From Phyllobacteriaceae bacterium UBA1940 (GTDB lineage Bacteria > Pseudomonadota > Alphaproteobacteria > Rhizobiales > Rhizobiaceae): a stretch of DNA of 7,285 nt. The stretch is taken from contig DDFA01000051.1 of NCBI GenBank assembly GCA_002336975.1, positions 1-7,285 on the forward strand, written 5' to 3'. The translations under genes and the position numbers were made by a program. The notes beneath the pieces are model-generated. The model was not told the DNA's origin, made no database searches, and saw nothing but the letters and a program-made list of their open reading frames with translations. Shown piece by piece: positions 1 to 7,285 of the stretch (position 1 is its first letter; every line of letters starts with the position of its first letter).

Positions 1-12
1 ACGGAGACACGC

Positions 13-468
13 ATGGACAGGGAGGGTGGCGACGATCGGCGGATGCAGATGCTTCAGCGCATCGTCGCCATGCTGTTTTCACTGTCGCAACTGGCCTGCC
101 GCTCCACCAACCGCTCGCGCATCGTTCGCCGGGCCGTGTGCTGGATCCTCGCGCTCGCTCTGTCGCCCGCCAAAAACCTCGTCGCCGGCATCGCTTATGA
201 CCTCGGCCTTCACGCCGATCTGTCCGATCTCGAATTTTCCGGCTCGGCCGACTCCGTCGACGATCTGATGCAACTTGCCGAGGCGCTCGCCGAACTGGCG
301 CGCACGCTGCAGACGCTGGTCTGTCTGATCGACCAACTCGCCCCGGCCGAGCGCGCGCAGGCCCAAAGAACCATATCCCGCCGCATCGCCACGTTCTTCC
401 GCGCCTTCAAGCCGGTGCGCCCGTGCGCACTTCCCGGCCTCGGCGCGCCTTTCCCCGACACGTCCTGA
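13..468 (+). CDS. Small hypothetical protein, family not recognised
   Basis: This 151-residue protein cannot be assigned a function. The start at 13 is supported by GGAG six bases upstream (3-6); ATGs at 43 and 49 are weaker alternatives. Codon third positions are strongly G/C-rich as in the neighbouring genes, and the protein has a sensible composition, so it looks like a real gene. Residues about 13-28 and 41-51 are hydrophobic but are interrupted by arginines and cysteines, so they read more as amphipathic helices than as clear membrane spans. Residues about 70-90 are acidic. Residues about 85-130 are Leu/Ala-rich and probably helical, followed by a basic stretch (RRIATFFRAFK) and a Pro/Gly-rich tail. 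I see no signal peptidase site or lipobox. It lies upstream of the marR-peptidase pair with 166 bases between, so co-transcription is uncertain. Confidence 0.6.
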   Translation: MDREGGDDRRMQMLQRIVAMLFSLSQLACRSTNRSRIVRRAVCWILALALSPAKNLVAGIAYDLGLHADLSDLEFSGSADSVDDLMQLAEALAELARTLQTLVCLIDQLAPAERAQAQRTISRRIATFFRAFKPVRPCALPGLGAPFPDTS

Positions 469-498
469 CTGTCCGCCTCGCCCGTCCTCTTCACGGCC

Positions 499-513
499 CG
501 CCGGCAACCGGCG
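499..513 (+). other. Short GC-rich hairpin downstream of first gene
   Basis: CGCCGG and CCGGCG form a perfect 6-bp stem around a 3-base CAA loop, about 30 bases after the stop at 468. No T-run follows, so it is not a standard intrinsic terminator. It could slow polymerase or protect an mRNA end, or be chance in GC-rich DNA. Confidence 0.25.
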
Positions 514-552
514 CAGGCCGCGCCGGCGCGCGTCTTCATCCCAGACCCTGGC

Positions 553-579
553 CGTGCGCAAGGATTTCCCTTGCGCGCG
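553..579 (+). promoter_or_regulatory. Strong inverted repeat upstream of marR, possible operator
   Basis: GCGCAAGG (556-563) and CCTTGCGC (569-576) form a perfect 8-bp stem with a 5-base loop. It extends outward by a G-T pair and two more pairs to 553-579. No T-run follows, so termination is unlikely. The right arm contains the TTGCGC of a possible -35 box. MarR-family proteins commonly bind inverted repeats in their own promoters, so an autoregulatory operator is a reasonable inference, but it is untested. Confidence 0.35.
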
Positions 580-599
580 CCCGTCGCCTGCGCTTCAAT
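571..599 (+). promoter_or_regulatory. Possible promoter for marR-peptidase operon
   Basis: TTGCGC (571-576) and TTCAAT (594-599) are 17 bases apart. They match the housekeeping sigma consensus at about 3/6 and 4/6 positions. Transcription would begin near 606, giving a leader of about 30 bases before the ATG at 635. The match is weak and rests on position, spacing and overlap with the inverted repeat. Confidence 0.25.
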
Positions 600-621
600 G
601 AAACGGGTCCGTAACAACACC

Positions 622-628
622 GGTGATC
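622..628 (+). promoter_or_regulatory. Ribosome binding site deciding the marR start
   Basis: GGTGATC is complementary to GATCACC near the 16S rRNA 3' end and lies six bases before the ATG at 635. The in-frame GTG at 623 falls inside this element, which argues for initiation at 635. The surrounding CACCGGTG (618-625) is also a perfect 8-base palindrome. Confidence 0.45.
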
Positions 629-634
629 TTTGCA

Positions 635-985
635 ATGTCGGTCAATCTCAGGCCGAGCCAGGCGCTGCGCCTTTGGCAGAACGTCGCGCTGGCCGAGGCC
701 AATGCCGGCCAGCCCGACCTGTCGCACCGGCAGGCGGCGATCCTGCTGACCATCTATCTCGACCCGCCGCCGCACACGGTGCGGGGACTTGCCGCGCGTC
801 TCAACGTCACCAAGCCTGTGATCACCCGCGCGCTCGACACGATGGGCGCAATGGGGCTGGTGCAGCGCCACCGCGACGAGGCCGACAGGCGCAATGTGCT
901 GGTCAGGCGCACCATCGAGGGCGCGCTCTATGTCGAACGCTTCGGCGACGTCATCATCTCGCAGGCCAGGGAGCTTCCGACCTAA
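635..985 (+). CDS. MarR-family winged-helix transcriptional regulator
   Basis: This 116-residue protein is a DNA-binding regulator, probably dimeric, that would sit at an inverted-repeat operator. The fold reads in order: an N-terminal helix (about 7-22), a helix beginning LSHRQAAILLTI (29-40), the short helix VRGLAARL (49-56), the recognition helix NVTKPVITRALDTM (57-70), and the wing with GLVQRHRDEADRRNVLVRRT (74-93). The D-x-x-D-R-R pattern in the wing is a MarR hallmark. It is short for the family (usually about 140 residues) because the C-terminal dimerisation helices are reduced. The ATG at 635 is preferred over GTG at 623 because of the ribosome binding site at 622-628. The stop lies one base before the peptidase ATG at 987, so the two genes should form one operon. 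The inducer is unknown; autoregulation through 553-579 is possible. Confidence 0.85.
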   Translation: MSVNLRPSQALRLWQNVALAEANAGQPDLSHRQAAILLTIYLDPPPHTVRGLAARLNVTKPVITRALDTMGAMGLVQRHRDEADRRNVLVRRTIEGALYVERFGDVIISQARELPT

Positions 986-986
986 A

Positions 987-1835
987 ATGCTCGACCGCCG
1001 CCTCAACGCCTATCGCGACGACCTCGCCGACGCCCGGCTGCAGGGCGCGGTGACCGCCCTCCGGTTCACGGCGGGACGCCCGGCGCGGATATCGGTCCCC
1101 GTCGCCGACATGCGCCGCCAGCCGTCCGCGGCCGCCGGCGTCGACACCCAGCTTCTGATGGGCGACGCGGTGTCGGTGTTCGACGAGGACAGCGGCTACG
1201 CCTGGGTGCAATGCGGGCGCGACGGCTATGTCGGCTATGTCGAGGCCGGCGCGGTCGCGCCGCGGTCCGACCCGGCGACGCATCTGGTATCGGCGCCGCG
1301 CACGTTTCTCTATCCCGAACCGGACATCAAGCAGCCGCCGCGCGCCGCGCTGTCGATGGGGTCCGCCGTGGCGGTCGCCGAATTCGTCGAGGTGCGCGAC
1401 ACCGGTTACGCGATGCTGGCGACCGGCGGCGCGGTCATCGCCGCGCATCTGCAGCCGGCCGACATGTTCGCGCCCGACTATGTCGGGTTCGCCGAGACGC
1501 TGATCCGGACGCCTTACCTGTGGGGCGGCTCGTCGGCCTTCGGCATCGACTGTTCAGGGCTGGTGCAATTGTCGATGCGCATGGCCGGCCGCGACGTTCT
1601 GCGCGATTCCGACATGCAGGCGGCGCATCTCGGCGCGCCGCTCGACCTGGCGCGCAAGCAGCTGCAGCGCGGCGACCTGGTGTTCTGGAAAGGCCATGTC
1701 GCGATCATGACCGACGACGCGACGGTGATCCACGCCAATGGCGCGACGATGGACGTGGCGCTCGAGCCGCTTGGCGCGGCGATCGAGCGCATCGCCAGAT
1801 TGTACGGCCAGCCGACCGGCTACCGCCGGCCCTGA
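987..1835 (+). CDS. SH3b-NlpC/P60 (C40) cell-wall peptide endopeptidase
   Basis: This 282-residue cysteine peptidase belongs to the NlpC/P60 family, which cuts gamma-D-Glu-diaminopimelate bonds in peptidoglycan stem peptides. Residues about 35-90 and 98-158 look like two bacterial SH3 modules. The catalytic domain covers about 165-275: YLWGGSSAFGIDCSGL holds nucleophile Cys189, KGHVAIM holds His237, and VIHANG holds the third polar residue, His249. There is no signal peptide, membrane segment or lipobox, so it should act in the cytoplasm, which recalls Bacillus YkfC and recycling of imported murein peptides. An in-frame start at 894 lies inside marR and encodes a non-native Ser/Arg-rich extension, so ATG 987 is chosen; AGGGAG at 968-973 is a distant Shine-Dalgarno candidate. 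Translation may be coupled to marR. The gene converges on the yej operon with a 3-bp gap. Substrate and localisation are inferred. Confidence 0.88.
   Translation: MLDRRLNAYRDDLADARLQGAVTALRFTAGRPARISVPVADMRRQPSAAAGVDTQLLMGDAVSVFDEDSGYAWVQCGRDGYVGYVEAGAVAPRSDPATHLVSAPRTFLYPEPDIKQPPRAALSMGSAVAVAEFVEVRDTGYAMLATGGAVIAAHLQPADMFAPDYVGFAETLIRTPYLWGGSSAFGIDCSGLVQLSMRMAGRDVLRDSDMQAAHLGAPLDLARKQLQRGDLVFWKGHVAIMTDDATVIHANGATMDVALEPLGAAIERIARLYGQPTGYRRP
1816..1829. other. Hairpin at the convergent operon junction
   Basis: CCGGC and GCCGG pair around a 4-base TACC loop just before the peptidase stop codon. Neither strand has a T-run after it, so it is at best a weak bidirectional terminator. It may be chance in GC-rich coding sequence. 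Confidence 0.15.
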
Positions 1836-1838
1836 TTG

Positions 1839-2779
1839 TCAGTAACCCGCCTTGCGGTCGACCAGATCGCGCAACGGCTCGCCGCGGTCGAACGCATCCA
1901 TCTGCGCCAGCATCGGCGGCGCAAGATGCATCGGGTCCGACGCCGCCGCCACATGTGGGGTGATGAAGACGCGCGGATGGGTCCACAACGGACTGCCGGA
2001 CGGCAACGGCTCGGTCTCGAAGACGTCGAGGCTCGCCTCCTTCAGCGTCCCGTCGTCGAGCGCCCGCACGATGCCGGCCTCGTTCTGCAACCCGCCGCGG
2101 CCGGCATTGATCAGGCAGGCGCCGCCGATCCCGTTGTCACGCCGCAGTTGCGCCAGCAGCGCATGGTCGATCATGCCGTTTGTCGCCGGTGTCGACGGCA
2201 GCAGCACGACGAGGATGTCGGTGGCGTTGAGAAACGGCGTCAGCCCGGCGTCGCCGGCATAGCACTCGACGCCCGGCATGGCGCGCGCGGAGCGGCTCCA
2301 GCCATTGACCTTGTAGCCGACCGCCAGCAACGCGCTTGCCGCGGCGCGGCCGAGATTGCCGAGCCCCATGACGCCGACCGCGATGTCGGCCGAGGCCGGT
2401 TGCGGCGCGTCCGCCCATCGGCGCTCCGCCTGCTGTGCGCGATAGAGCATGCCCTGGCGATGATGGTCGGTCACCCGCCACACGACATAGTCGACCATGT
2501 GGCCGGTCAGATTGCCGGCGACGACGCGCACGACCGGCGCGTCGGGCAGGCCCGGATCGTTCGCCAGATGGTCGACGCCGGCGCCGGCGGAGAAGATCGC
2601 CTTCAGGTTCGGCAGCCGTTCCAGCAGCCGCGGCGGGTGCTTCCACACCACTGCAAAACGGATCGTCGGGTCTTCCGGCCCGTCCGGCGCAAGCACGACC
2701 TCCCGCCGGCCCTTCAGCAGCGAGGCCCAGCGCGCCGGGTCCATGCCGGTCATCGCAACCAGGATGCGGTCCTGCCCGC

Positions 2780-2783
<4 letters not shown>
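1839..2783 (-). CDS. ghrA: Glyoxylate/hydroxypyruvate reductase A-type D-2-hydroxyacid dehydrogenase
   Basis: This 314-residue cytoplasmic NAD(P)H-dependent oxidoreductase resembles E. coli GhrA (about 312 residues), which reduces glyoxylate to glycolate and hydroxypyruvate to D-glycerate. The substrate-binding half contains FSAGAGVDHL (64-73). The Rossmann motif is GLGNLG (140-145). The catalytic triad can be placed as Arg229 in NAGRG, Glu258 in DVFETEPLP and His277 in ITPHVAA; the 19-residue Glu-His spacing matches GhrA as I recall it. LVVLLPSTPAT (191-201) is the usual segment after the cofactor domain. The start ATG overlaps the yejF stop (ATGA, 2780-2783), implying translational coupling, so it is the last gene of the transporter operon. 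Its metabolic link to peptide import is unclear. Other D-2-hydroxyacid substrates are possible, since specificity in this family cannot be read from motifs. Confidence 0.88.
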
Positions 2784-4404
<1,621 letters not shown>

Positions 4405-4408
<4 letters not shown>

Positions 4409-4794
4409 ATCGCGGCCTCGACATCGGTCTTGCTGAAATCATCGCCCTTGAGCAGCAGCGGCTCGCCGCGGGCCTTCGACAGGGCGTAGGCGAAACAGTC
4501 GCCGAGATTGAGCCTGGCCTTTTGGTTGCCCTTGCCGTAGCTCCGGTAGGCCTCGCGGGCGAGCTGTGTCTGATCCTTGGTGACACAGGCGATCTTGATG
4601 CTGTTGAGCGCGATTATCTCGTCAAAGGCCGCTGCGGTCCGTGGACCGAGCTTGTCGGCTTGGACAGCCGCCTCAACATAGTTGACCGGCGACATGATCA
4701 GGTCTTCCAGTTCGTCTGCAATCGCCCTGGCGTGCAGATCGCCGTCTGGTTCTCGCAGAATGACAGCCAACAGGGCGGATGCGTCGACGATCAT
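4405..4794 (-). CDS. vapC: VapC-type PIN-domain ribonuclease toxin
   Basis: This 129-residue protein is a PIN-domain toxin, expected to be a Mg2+-dependent endoribonuclease that cuts specific RNAs (often tRNA or rRNA in this family) when free of its antitoxin. The acidic active site is visible: Asp4 in MIVDASALLA, Glu41 in VNYVEAAV, Asp99 in LNLGDCFAYALSK, and Asp118 or Asp119 in LLLKGDDFSKTDV. The order, spacing and length are typical of intact VapC toxins, so it should be active. The start overlaps the antitoxin stop (ATGA, 4791-4794), the classic TA arrangement, with only a weak ribosome binding site, so it probably depends on coupling to vapB. Unusually, its stop overlaps the start of yejF. 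GC over the pair is about 60% against 63-68% in flanking transporter genes by hand count, weakly suggesting later arrival. Confidence 0.92.
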
Positions 4795-5039
4795 GCCGGC
4801 AACCCGTCATCGTCATAGAAATCGGAATGGTCGCTGGTGACGCCTTCCGGAACGGGTTCCAGCCGAGACACGATCTCCTTGATGCGCCGATAGCGATAGT
4901 CGCGCTCCTTGTGGCGATAGATTCGGTCAAGCTGATTTTCCAGCGCCACTTCAATCGCCGCGGTCATCGTCAGCCCGGTTTCCTTCGCCAGCCTGCGCGC
5001 GAGCTCATGCGCCTGGTCACTCTTGATGTTCAAGCCCAT
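4791..5039 (-). CDS. vapB: VapB-type antitoxin (Rv0623-like/PSK family)
   Basis: This 82-residue protein is the antitoxin partner of the downstream PIN toxin. The N-terminal segment MGLNIKSDQAHELARRLAKE followed by TGLTMTAAIEVALE matches the Rv0623-like (PSK) antitoxin group, in which this region forms a ribbon-helix-helix-like DNA-binding dimer. Residues about 39-60 are rich in Arg, Lys and Tyr. The tail is acidic (DHSDFYDDDGLPA, 70-82) and would be the usual toxin-wrapping segment. The start is well supported: AGGAGG lies five bases upstream, the strongest ribosome binding site in the window. That fits the need to make more antitoxin than toxin. The gene begins 49 bases after the yejE stop and overlaps vapC by four bases. 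In this family the antitoxin, alone or with the toxin, usually represses its own promoter; the inverted repeat at 5047-5067 is a candidate site. Confidence 0.9.
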   Translation of the reverse strand: MGLNIKSDQAHELARRLAKETGLTMTAAIEVALENQLDRIYRHKERDYRYRRIKEIVSRLEPVPEGVTSDHSDFYDDDGLPA

Positions 5040-5044
5040 TTCCG

Positions 5045-5050
5045 CCTCCT
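5045..5050 (-). promoter_or_regulatory. Strong Shine-Dalgarno of vapB
   Basis: AGGAGG on the minus strand sits five bases before the vapB ATG. It is the best ribosome binding site seen here and partly overlaps one arm of the inverted repeat at 5047-5067. Confidence 0.75.
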
Positions 5051-5067
5051 GGTAGAAAAGGCCAGGA
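5047..5067. promoter_or_regulatory. Inverted repeat before vapB, candidate VapBC operator or RBS hairpin
   Basis: TCCTGG (5047-5052) and CCAGGA (5062-5067) are perfect 6-bp inverted arms with 9 bases between. They fill much of the only gap (49 bases) in the operon. As DNA this could be an operator for the antitoxin; as RNA it would pair the first four bases of the vapB AGGAGG. No convincing -35/-10 pair was found in the gap; ATAAAT-like sequence near 5068-5073 is the only AT-rich core. Confidence 0.4.
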
Positions 5068-5088
5068 ATTTATGCCACGCACAACCCA

Positions 5089-6237
5089 TCACCGGAACGT
5101 CTTGCGCGGATCGAAGGCGTCGCGCACCGCCTCGCCGATGAAGATCAGCAGCGACAGCATGATGGCGATGGTGAAGAAGCCGGTAATGCCGAGCCACGGC
5201 GCCGACAGGTTGCGCTGGCCCTGCTTCATCAGTTCGCCCAGCGACGCCGATCCGGGCGGCAGGCCGAAGCCGAGGAAATCCAGCGAGGTCAGGGTCGAGA
5301 TCGAGCCGTTGAGAATAAACGGCAGGAAGGTCAGCGTCGCCACCATGGCGTTGGGCAGCAGATGACGGACCATGATGGTGCGGTCCGGCACGCCGAGCGC
5401 CCGCGCCGCGTTGACATATTCGAAATTGCGGGCGCGCAGGAACTCGGCGCGCACCACGCCGACAAAGGCCAGCCACGAGAACAGCAGCATGATGCCGAGC
5501 AGGATAAAGAAGCCGGGCGGCAGAACCGCCGACATGATCAGGATCAGATAGAGCACCGGGATCGCCGACCATATCTCGATGAAGCGCTGGAAGATCAGGT
5601 CGGTCCAGCCGCCGAAATAGCCCTGGATCGCGCCAGCCGTGACGCCGATCACCGCCGACGTCGCCGTCAGGATCAGGCCGAACAGGACCGAGATGCGGAA
5701 ACCGTAGATCACCCGCGCCAGCACGTCGCGCGTCTGGTCGTCGGTGCCGAGCCAATTCCAGTTGCCGACCGTGCAGTTCGGATCGTTCTCCTTGTCCGCA
5801 TAGCGCTGGCAGCGGAACGCCTTGTCGTACATCCACGACGGCTTTGCGGGCGCGGCTTCTGGAATGTCGTTGTTGACGGTGTCGTAGGAATAGCGGATCG
5901 GCGGCCAGATCAGCCAGCCATTGGCCTCGATCTCGTCCGAAATCACCGGGTCGCGATAGTCGGTGACGGCGTAGAAGCCGCCGAACTTCTCTTCCGGATA
6001 GTCGACCAGCGCCGGCACCAGCAGCTCGCCCTTGTACATCGCCAGGATCGGCTTGTCGTTGGCGAGGAATTCGGCGCCCAGCGACAGCACGAACAGCACC
6101 GCGAAGATCCACAACGACCAGTAGCCGCGCCTGTTGGCCTTGAAATTCTGCCAGCGGCGCTGGTTGAGCGGCGACAGGCGCGGCCGCTTGGCCGGGGCGT
6201 GCGGCGCGGCCTGGGCTTTCTCGACGAGATCGGACAT
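5089..6237 (-). CDS. yejE: YejE: peptide ABC importer permease
   Basis: This inner-membrane permease of the YejABEF importer pairs with YejB. Numbering here counts from a GTG one codon before the chosen ATG. A cytoplasmic N-terminus with SPLNQRRWQNFKANRRGYWS (23-42) leads into TM1 (about 42-59). A long periplasmic segment follows (about 60-180), then TM helices near 184-205, 225-240, 244-262, 302-320 and 351-370. The ATPase-contacting EAA loop is EYVNAARALGVPDRTIMVRH (274-293). The C-terminus IGEAVRDAFDPRK is characteristic of YejE. At about 383 residues it is longer than E. coli YejE (about 341 as I recall). The extra length lies mainly before NWLGTD and holds Cys144 and Cys156. GGAGG lies eight bases before ATG 6237, which overlaps the yejB stop as TGATG; GTG 6240 is an alternative start. 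Confidence 0.94.
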   Translation of the reverse strand: MSDLVEKAQAAPHAPAKRPRLSPLNQRRWQNFKANRRGYWSLWIFAVLFVLSLGAEFLANDKPILAMYKGELLVPALVDYPEEKFGGFYAVTDYRDPVISDEIEANGWLIWPPIRYSYDTVNNDIPEAAPAKPSWMYDKAFRCQRYADKENDPNCTVGNWNWLGTDDQTRDVLARVIYGFRISVLFGLILTATSAVIGVTAGAIQGYFGGWTDLIFQRFIEIWSAIPVLYLILIMSAVLPPGFFILLGIMLLFSWLAFVGVVRAEFLRARNFEYVNAARALGVPDRTIMVRHLLPNAMVATLTFLPFILNGSISTLTSLDFLGFGLPPGSASLGELMKQGQRNLSAPWLGITGFFTIAIMLSLLIFIGEAVRDAFDPRKTFR

Positions 6238-7285
6238 CACACGTCCCTCCGATCGAAGTCGATGCGGGGGTCGATCCAGGTATAGATCAGGTCCGAGACC
6301 AGCGTCGTCACCATGCCGATCAGCGAGAAGATGAACAGCGTCGCGAACACGACCGGATAGTCGCGGTCGAGGATCGAGCGGTAACCGAGCAGGCCGAGCC
6401 CATCGAGCGAGAAGATGTTCTCGATCAGCAGCGAACCGGTGAAGAAGGCGGAGATGAAGGCGGCGGGAAAGCCGGCGATGACGATCAGCATCGCGTTGCG
6501 GAAGACATGGCCGTAGAGCACCTGGCGTTCACTCAGCCCCTTGGCGCGGGCGGTGACGACATATTGCTTGCGGATTTCCTCAAGAAACGAATTCTTGGTC
6601 AGCAAGGTCGTCGTCGCGAAGGCCGACAGCACCATCGCGGTCAGCGGCAGGGTCAGATGCCAGAAATAGTCGACGATCCTGGCGCCCCACGACAACTGCT
6701 CCCAGTTCTCGGAGGTCAGGCCGCGCAGCGGAAAGCAGTCGCAGCCGATCGAGAGCCCGAAGCCGATCGGGAAGGAATTGCCGCCGGCGAACAGGATCAT
6801 CAGCAGGATGGCGAACAGGAAACCCGGAACCGCGAAGCCGATGATGACGATGGCGCTGGTCCAGATGTCGAAGCGCGAACCGTCGTCAACCGCCTTGCGG
6901 ATGCCGAGCGGAATCGAGATCACATAGGAGATCAGGGTGATCCACAGGCCAAGCGAGATCGACACCGGCATCTTTTCGATGATCAGGTCGGTGACCTTGA
7001 TGTCGCGGAAAAAGCTCTCGCCGAAATCGAACCGCGAATAGTCCCATATCATCTTGAAGAAGCGTTCGAGCGGCGGCTTGTCGAAACCGAACTGCTTTTC
7101 AAGCTCGGCGATGAATTCCGGGTCGAGCCCCTGCGCGCCGCGATATTTCGACGTCGCCTCGCCGCCTTGCGCCTCCATGTTCTGCATGCCGGCGTCGGCG
7201 CCGCCGCCCGACAGGCGGTCGCTGGAATCGCCAGACCCGGTGATGCGCGCAATCACCTGTTCGACCGGACCGCCCGGCGCGAACT
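6237..7285 (-). CDS. yejB: YejB: peptide ABC importer permease, N-terminus cut by window edge
   Basis: This inner-membrane permease of the YejABEF importer is partial. The frame stays open to the window end and begins [14 protein letters not shown], which aligns with the IAPGGPVDQ segment of E. coli YejB. About 28 N-terminal residues including TM1 are therefore missing, and the GTG at 7256 is not the start. About 348 residues are visible against about 364 in the E. coli protein. A periplasmic region follows, with [19 protein letters not shown] near visible residues 52-70. TM helices lie near 108-130, 143-166, 205-228, 264-290 and 308-330. The EAA loop is [20 protein letters not shown] (about 236-255), and the end is [11 protein letters not shown] periplasmic loop carries [10 protein letters not shown], a Cys-x-Cys not in the E. 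coli protein as I recall it. The stop overlaps the yejE start. Confidence 0.94.
   Translation of the reverse strand, partial: FAPGGPVEQVIARITGSGDSSDRLSGGGADAGMQNMEAQGGEATSKYRGAQGLDPEFIAELEKQFGFDKPPLERFFKMIWDYSRFDFGESFFRDIKVTDLIIEKMPVSISLGLWITLISYVISIPLGIRKAVDDGSRFDIWTSAIVIIGFAVPGFLFAILLMILFAGGNSFPIGFGLSIGCDCFPLRGLTSENWEQLSWGARIVDYFWHLTLPLTAMVLSAFATTTLLTKNSFLEEIRKQYVVTARAKGLSERQVLYGHVFRNAMLIVIAGFPAAFISAFFTGSLLIENIFSLDGLGLLGYRSILDRDYPVVFATLFIFSLIGMVTTLVSDLIYTWIDPRIDFDRRDV

Noticed and set aside
67..110. Lipoprotein signal in the first protein (hydrophobic stretch ending LSQLAC)
   Set aside because: The residue at the -3 lipobox position is Gln, and the N-terminal region is acidic before the hydrophobic part, so a lipobox is not convincing.
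623..634. GTG 623 as the marR start
   Set aside because: It lies within the GGTGATC element that best serves as ribosome binding site for ATG 635.
79..635. Minus-strand open frames opposite the first gene
   Set aside because: Gly/Arg-rich sequence without motifs; the plus-strand frame has a ribosome binding site and more natural composition.
894..986. N-terminal extension of the NlpC/P60 peptidase
   Set aside because: Overlaps the marR coding region out of frame and encodes a Ser/Arg-rich stretch; ATG 987 directly after the marR stop is far more plausible.
5362..6285. Long plus-strand open frame opposite yejE
   Set aside because: Arg/Asp/His-rich with no recognisable domain, lying fully antisense to a well-supported permease.
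7254..7256. GTG as the start of yejB
   Set aside because: Upstream in-frame codons encode FAPGGPVEQ, a conserved part of YejB, so the gene runs past the window edge.

Overview
The window is GC-rich (about 60-68% in the stretches I counted by hand) and densely packed. Gene content and protein style point to an alphaproteobacterium of the Hyphomicrobiales (Rhizobiales), most like the Mesorhizobium/Phyllobacteriaceae group. This assignment is inferred from family resemblance; no search was run.

Layout. The left quarter reads rightward: a small unrecognised protein (13-468), a gap of about 150 bases with two hairpins and a possible promoter, then a compact MarR-type regulator (635-985). One base after the regulator comes a cytoplasmic-looking SH3b-NlpC/P60 cysteine peptidase of the C40 family (987-1835). 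The rest reads leftward as one tightly linked gene string ending 3 bp from the peptidase stop. In transcription order it is yejB (cut by the right edge), yejE, a VapB-type antitoxin, a VapC-type PIN ribonuclease toxin, yejF (fused double ATPase), and a GhrA-type glyoxylate/hydroxypyruvate reductase.

How the genes work together. YejB, YejE and YejF are the two permeases and the ATPase of a YejABEF peptide importer. YejA, the periplasmic binding protein, should lie just beyond the right edge. Relatives of this importer take up microcin C and other peptides, help rhizobia and Brucella withstand host antimicrobial peptides, and in Agrobacterium import murein peptides. A signal-less NlpC/P60 peptidase with SH3b domains next to such an importer fits a peptidoglycan-peptide recycling role like that of Bacillus YkfC, but this link is inferred.

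The most unusual feature is the toxin-antitoxin pair lodged inside the transporter operon. vapB overlaps vapC by ATGA, and the vapC stop overlaps the yejF start by TTGA, so the transporter ATPase starts on a rare TTG codon inside the toxin gene. The vapBC stretch has slightly lower GC (about 60%) than its neighbours (about 63-68%). An inverted repeat before vapB overlaps its Shine-Dalgarno sequence. I saw no RNA genes, insertion sequences, CRISPR arrays or clear intrinsic terminators.
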